From positions 1 through 64,000 of the forward strand of contig JBEKIL010000016.1 in assembly GCA_050011775.1 (NCBI GenBank): DNA of 64,000 bases, read 5' to 3'. Shown piece after piece: positions 60,138 to 64,000 of this stretch. The notes under the pieces were generated by a model. The model was given only the letters and a program-made list of their open reading frames with translations. It did not search any database and was not told where the DNA came from. The stretch comes from CAVZMI01 sp050011775 (GTDB lineage: Bacteria; Bacteroidota; Ignavibacteria; UBA10030; CAVZMI01). Both the position numbers and the translations under genes were made by a program. Every line of letters starts with the position of its first letter. Position 1 is the first letter of the stretch.

Positions 60138-62996
60138 TTATTTCAACAAAATAAGTTTTTTAGTTTGGCAAAAATTACCAGCTTGTAATCGATAGAAATA
60201 GACACCGCTTGCATAGGAAAACGCATTCCATTCTTTCGAGTATATGCCTGCGGATAACGGTTCGGAGACCAGTGTGGCAACTTCTGCCCCGAGGACGTTG
60301 TACACCTTAAGAGTAATAAATCCGGCTTTCGGTATTGAAAAACCGATCGTTGTAGTCGGATTGAATGGATTGGGATGATTCTGATATAATTGATAACATT
60401 CAGGTATTGTGGCCTGTTCTTCAATACCGGAGCTGGACGAAAATTCCATCCAGTTCAGCTGGAATCCTCCACGTGAAGCATACATTCTTAGAATTTGAGG
60501 TCCCCCTGAAAGCTCGATAGTTGTAGAAACACTTTGCCAGGTATACCATGATCCTGTTACCGGTAAATCCAGAGTAGACACGGTAACACCATTGGCAATC
60601 AATTGGACTTGTCCGGTATCTTTGAGACTTGAAATACGATAGACCAGTTTGTAGCTGCCCGCTTCAGAAACGTTGACGAGATACTCAGTCCAATTCCCAG
60701 TTTTGAGGGGGGTAAGCGCTAACCCACCGCCAACGTCACTGCACCCTGTTGCTCCTATACCCTTACCGTATAAATACTGTTCTGCCTCGAGTTTTTTGGG
60801 AATAACATGAATGTGACTATAGTCATTGAGGATATTGTATGCCGGGAAATTTTCAAAGGTAGCGACTTGCCCGCCGTCACATGATTGGATATTTCCAGAG
60901 GTATATGAGACCGTGTATGTACTTCCCTTTACCAGATCGGATCCCAATGTCAGTACTATTGTGGTTGAATCGTTGGATTTGAGACTCACAAGTGTAATAT
61001 TCGCTGGAGTTATTCCATTGACCAATACCGAGAATCCTGCCGGTGCCGCCGGAGGTGCAGCCATCATCTTATTGAAAGAAATCTCTATGCCCTGACCTGC
61101 GATGGTTGTGCTTGCCGAATATACTACGGGTGCAGAACCTGGAGGAGAATCGTTCAACGACGTGATGCCATATCCATATGCGAATAAAGGATCATACACT
61201 GCATCCCCGATGTTAATCGGGATTTGAGATGTGCTTCGTGGCCATGTTTGGGAGAGTGTACCCACGGGCGGGTAATCACCAAAGAGCACGTCCGTAATTC
61301 CTTGTCCCTCAGTGCCAGGCAGCCATGCCGCGATAAGCGCATCACAATGATGAAGAATGGGATTGATGATTACCGGACGCCCGGTGATAAGGATGAGGAT
61401 AATAGGGATATTATAAGTTTTCATATTTCGGACGGTTTGGATATCATATGGATCGAGAGTCAATCTCCCGTCACCACTTGCTTCCGCGTAAGGTAGTTCC
61501 CCTATGGCAACGATACCAATATCGGCGCTATCTGCACCAAATCCATTTTCTGAATATGTAACATTTGCAGATGGAACAGCCTGTTGGACAGCTTGCAGGA
61601 TGGTCGTCCCGATGGTCGTATTACCGCTTCCTCCCTGCCACGTGATGGTCCATCCACCGCATTGATAGCCCAGATCATTTGCATGCCGTCCGGCTATGTG
61701 AATTCGTTTGATAGTCTTAGAGATAGGCAGAACGCCGTCTTTCTTTTTTAAAACAACCAACGATTGTCGTACACATTCTCTGGCCACCTGACGATGTTCC
61801 GGCGAACCTACCTGGCTCAGAAAAGACCTTTTGGCATAAGGATGTTCAAATAGACCCAATTGAAATTTTTGAGTTAGAATTCTTCTCACGGCATCATCAA
61901 TACGATCCATGGATACAATTCCCTGGTTAACCTTTGTTCGAAGTGTATCGATAAAGTTGGGATAATTTAATCCACCATAATCGTTCATCATAGCCATGTC
62001 AATACCGGCATTGACGGCAGTTGTAATATTTGTACCGTATGGAGCACCAGGGCTCACAGCCAGTAAAAAGCTTGAATAATCGGTGATAAGAATACCTTTA
62101 AATTTTAACTCTTCCTTTAAAAGCGTGGTCAACAGATAGTGATTCCCATGACATGGGGCACCGTTCCACGTACTTTGCGACACCATGATGGAACCTGCCT
62201 TCTGTTCTATCGCGGAAAGATATCCCGGCAAATGAATTGCTCGTAGTGTTGCTGTATCGACCTGAGTGTTACCTCCATTTTGTCCACCGGTGGTTCCCCC
62301 GTCTCCGATAAAATGTTTTGCACATGCCAGAATGGTCTTGGTTTTGGATGAAGTATCCCCCTGAAAACCAAGCACAGCTGATGCAGACATCTCTTTAACT
62401 AAATTAGGTTCTTCTCCAAAGGATTCATAGGTTCGGCCCCAGTTTTCATTTCTGGCAACTGCAACGACGGGTCCAAAAGTCCAGTTGATCCCTGTGGCAG
62501 CCATCTCTTGTGCCGTGATCTGTGCCGCCTGCGTAACGAGTGAAGGGTTTCTGGTACAGCCCATCCCGATATTGTGGGGAAAGATGGTAGCACCATAGAC
62601 TGAACCGATTCCGTGAACTGCATCAATTCCAAATAGAATAGGAATTTTCAGACGGGTTCCTAAGGCATAGGATTGAAACTGGTCATAGAGATCCGCCCAC
62701 GCTTCTGGTGTTTTACCCGCAGGTCCAGCATCTGCACTGGACAGGACAGATCCAAGACAATACGTTTGTATGTCAGATTGAACCGTCAATCCAGGATAGT
62801 CCACCTGAACCATTTGACCGATTTTCTCATCCAACGTCATTCTGCTGAGAAGATCCTCGGTTCGTTCCTCGATATTGGCTGTGGAATCCAGGTAGGTCTG
62901 GGCAATGGCACTGCTGTGGAAAGAAAAAATAATATAAAAAATAATTATTAGTGGATGCGATCCCTTGATACTGTGATAATTTGTTTTTCGATTCAT
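60138..62996 (-). CDS. Secreted GH3 beta-glucosidase with CBM6 and type IX sorting domain
   Basis: 952 residues. The signal peptide (about 1-32) is followed by the GH3 barrel (about 40-400) with the KHF pair in CAKHFIGDGG and the likely nucleophile Asp306 in GILITDYSS. The GH3 C-terminal domain (about 420-640) ends in a linker with a Big-type Ig domain (PVVYSASTTIAGQGIEISF...). A CBM6-like module (EAEQYLYGKGIGATGCSDVGGG ... LNWMEFSS) comes next, then a type A sorting domain YQLYQNHPNPFNPTTTIGFS to QTKKLILLK. It probably removes glucose or xylose units from plant-type glycans outside the cell. Confidence 0.93.
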   Translation of the reverse strand: MNRKTNYHSIKGSHPLIIIFYIIFSFHSSAIAQTYLDSTANIEERTEDLLSRMTLDEKIGQMVQVDYPGLTVQSDIQTYCLGSVLSSADAGPAGKTPEAWADLYDQFQSYALGTRLKIPILFGIDAVHGIGSVYGATIFPHNIGMGCTRNPSLVTQAAQITAQEMAATGINWTFGPVVAVARNENWGRTYESFGEEPNLVKEMSASAVLGFQGDTSSKTKTILACAKHFIGDGGTTGGQNGGNTQVDTATLRAIHLPGYLSAIEQKAGSIMVSQSTWNGAPCHGNHYLLTTLLKEELKFKGILITDYSSFLLAVSPGAPYGTNITTAVNAGIDMAMMNDYGGLNYPNFIDTLRTKVNQGIVSMDRIDDAVRRILTQKFQLGLFEHPYAKRSFLSQVGSPEHRQVARECVRQSLVVLKKKDGVLPISKTIKRIHIAGRHANDLGYQCGGWTITWQGGSGNTTIGTTILQAVQQAVPSANVTYSENGFGADSADIGIVAIGELPYAEASGDGRLTLDPYDIQTVRNMKTYNIPIILILITGRPVIINPILHHCDALIAAWLPGTEGQGITDVLFGDYPPVGTLSQTWPRSTSQIPINIGDAVYDPLFAYGYGITSLNDSPPGSAPVVYSASTTIAGQGIEISFNKMMAAPPAAPAGFSVLVNGITPANITLVSLKSNDSTTIVLTLGSDLVKGSTYTVSYTSGNIQSCDGGQVATFENFPAYNILNDYSHIHVIPKKLEAEQYLYGKGIGATGCSDVGGGLALTPLKTGNWTEYLVNVSEAGSYKLVYRISSLKDTGQVQLIANGVTVSTLDLPVTGSWYTWQSVSTTIELSGGPQILRMYASRGGFQLNWMEFSSSSGIEEQATIPECYQLYQNHPNPFNPTTTIGFSIPKAGFITLKVYNVLGAEVATLVSEPLSAGIYSKEWNAFSYASGVYFYRLQAGNFCQTKKLILLK

Positions 62997-63210
62997 TGTA
63001 TTTCCTTCATAGAGTTAATCAAAATATAATTCTTTTGAATGATTTACAGAAATTTAAAAATGCGACTTGATTATTGCGTTCGTACCATCCATTTTTTTTA
63101 CTCTTAATGGTAATACGAAAGCAATTCGTATCCGAGGGAAGTGTAATAAATTGGCGCCCAAAAAGCAACGATTTGTAAAGATGTAGCTTAATATATTGAT
63201 AATAAAAATA

Positions 63211-63240
63211 AATCCCAATCTGATTTCTCCGATTGGGATT
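63211..63240 (-). terminator. Terminator of the FKBP gene
   Basis: AATCCCAATC (63211-63220) pairs perfectly with GATTGGGATT (63231-63240), 35 bases after the FKBP stop on the minus strand, followed there by a T-rich run. Confidence 0.75.
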
Positions 63241-63274
63241 ATAATCATAAATCTCTATTGCCATTTAAGTTGTG

Positions 63275-64000
63275 TTACTTCTTTTTCGTCTCTTTTTTTA
63301 CATCCTTTTTCGCCGCTTCCTTCTTTGGTGCTGTTTTCTCTTCAGTTTTCACGGCAGGTGGCTGCCCTTTTTTGACATCTAGCAGCTCGATTTCGAAAAG
63401 CAACAATGCGTTCGGCTCTATTACGTTTCTATATCCCTGTTCGCCGTATCCGAGAGATGAAGGAATCCACAATTGCCACTTCGATCCGACTTTCATTAAC
63501 TGCAGAGCTTCGGTCCATCCCTTGATAACTCCCTTGAGCCGGAACGTCGCCGGTTCTCCACGTGAATACGAGTTATCGAATTCCTTCCCGTTGAGGAACC
63601 AAGCACGATAATTAGTGATAACGGTGTCATCCAAGGTAGGCGAGATGCCAGTTCCTTCGCGGAGAATTTTGTACTGCAATCCGCTCGGTAATGTGATCAC
63701 ACTGTCTTTCTTTTTATTCTCGGCGAGGCAGCTATCGGCTTCTTTTTTATTCTTTTCACCCCGTTCTTTCGCCCTCATCATTCTCTTGACCTGCAACTCT
63801 TCTCTGAAATTCGAGTACATTTTATCCATTGTAGTGTCCGGAAGAAGAGAAGCGCGCCCCGAGAAAGCATCTTTGAGTCCGTTACAGAAGGAAGTTGTAT
63901 CCATCTCAACCTGGTCGCTATTCAGGTTCGTTCCATAAAAGTATCCAAGGATGTAACCTAATTTTTCTTTATCTGTGGCAAACTGAGCCTTCTGTTGGGC
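63275..64000 (-). CDS. FKBP-type peptidyl-prolyl isomerase, 5' partial
   Basis: The frame is open to the window edge; the 32 codons beyond the first in-window ATG (63904) read AQFATDKEKLGYILGYFYGTNLNSDQVE, the dimerisation helix start of Mip/FkpA-type proteins, so the true start is outside. A long helix linker (RMMRAKERGEKNKKEAD) leads to the FKBP domain with GLQYKILREGTG, VITNYRAWFLNGKEFDNSY, VIKGWTEALQLMKVGSKWQLWIPSSLGYGEQG and ALLLFEIELLDV. The tail is lysine- and glutamate-rich. It is probably a periplasmic or outer-membrane chaperone. Confidence 0.92.
   Translation of the reverse strand, partial: AQQKAQFATDKEKLGYILGYFYGTNLNSDQVEMDTTSFCNGLKDAFSGRASLLPDTTMDKMYSNFREELQVKRMMRAKERGEKNKKEADSCLAENKKKDSVITLPSGLQYKILREGTGISPTLDDTVITNYRAWFLNGKEFDNSYSRGEPATFRLKGVIKGWTEALQLMKVGSKWQLWIPSSLGYGEQGYRNVIEPNALLLFEIELLDVKKGQPPAVKTEEKTAPKKEAAKKDVKKETKKK

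Overview
The window looks like a chromosomal piece of a Gram-negative bacterium of the Bacteroidota/Chlorobiota/Ignavibacteria (FCB) group. Direct signs are two PorV/PorQ-type outer-membrane proteins, several secreted proteins ending in the NPFNPTT-type sorting domain read by the type IX secretion system, LolA, RND and MacAB efflux systems and heptosyltransferase-like enzymes. Five promoters that I could read fit TTGnnn-N17-TATAnT-like boxes, and several genes have clear Shine-Dalgarno sites. That argues for the Chlorobi/Ignavibacteria side rather than Bacteroidia, which usually use a different promoter consensus. No tRNA, rRNA, CRISPR array, IS element or prophage was seen.

Layout. 1-690: a visibly GC-richer stretch (end of an alcohol dehydrogenase, a coiled-coil frame) joined to an N-terminally truncated RNase G; this looks like a chimeric contig join. 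690-12880 (+): core genes in tight order: rng, gcvT, comB-like, ftsK, lolA-like, an outer-membrane protein, uppP, a periplasmic cyclophilin, holA, uvrA. 12973-19976: cell-surface glycan genes (three GT9 heptosyltransferase-like proteins, one GT39-like membrane transferase, one GT4), with a secreted thioredoxin in the middle. 19986-25290 (-): two PorV/PorQ proteins, a beta-propeller protein, a lipoprotein and a site-2 protease. 25507-28832: a little-known area with a secreted 4x19-residue proline repeat protein, a membrane protein, a possible overlapping small membrane protein and an AAA+ regulator with degraded sigma-54 activator motifs. 28930-31745 (-): Pit phosphate transporter, DUF47 partner, carA. 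31891-46066 (+): acyl-CoA synthetase; ECF sigma factor, anti-sigma factor and Spy-like protein followed by an RND pump, TolC and a MacAB pump; a pabB-pabC fusion. 46153-52459 (-): three secreted proteins, one with seven 74-residue repeats and one with a peptidase-like tail and a C9 tract near its start codon. 52853-57838 (-): arginine operon argC-argJ-argB-argR-argG with two ARG boxes lying on the argC promoter. 57998-64000: ychF, a lipoprotein, a secreted GH3 glycosidase with CBM6 and sorting domain, and a 5'-partial FKBP isomerase.

The intergenic gaps at 14108-14151, 15400-15445, 28482-28498, 44150-44215, 46086-46141, 46828-47010 and 52680-52700 hold small hairpins and simple-sequence patches that look like dispersed repeat families. 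The observations most worth following are the ARG-box/promoter overlap, the C9 tract at the start of the peptidase-like surface protein, the 74-residue repeat protein, the degenerate AAA+ regulator next to unknown membrane genes, and the stress-sigma/dual-efflux cluster.
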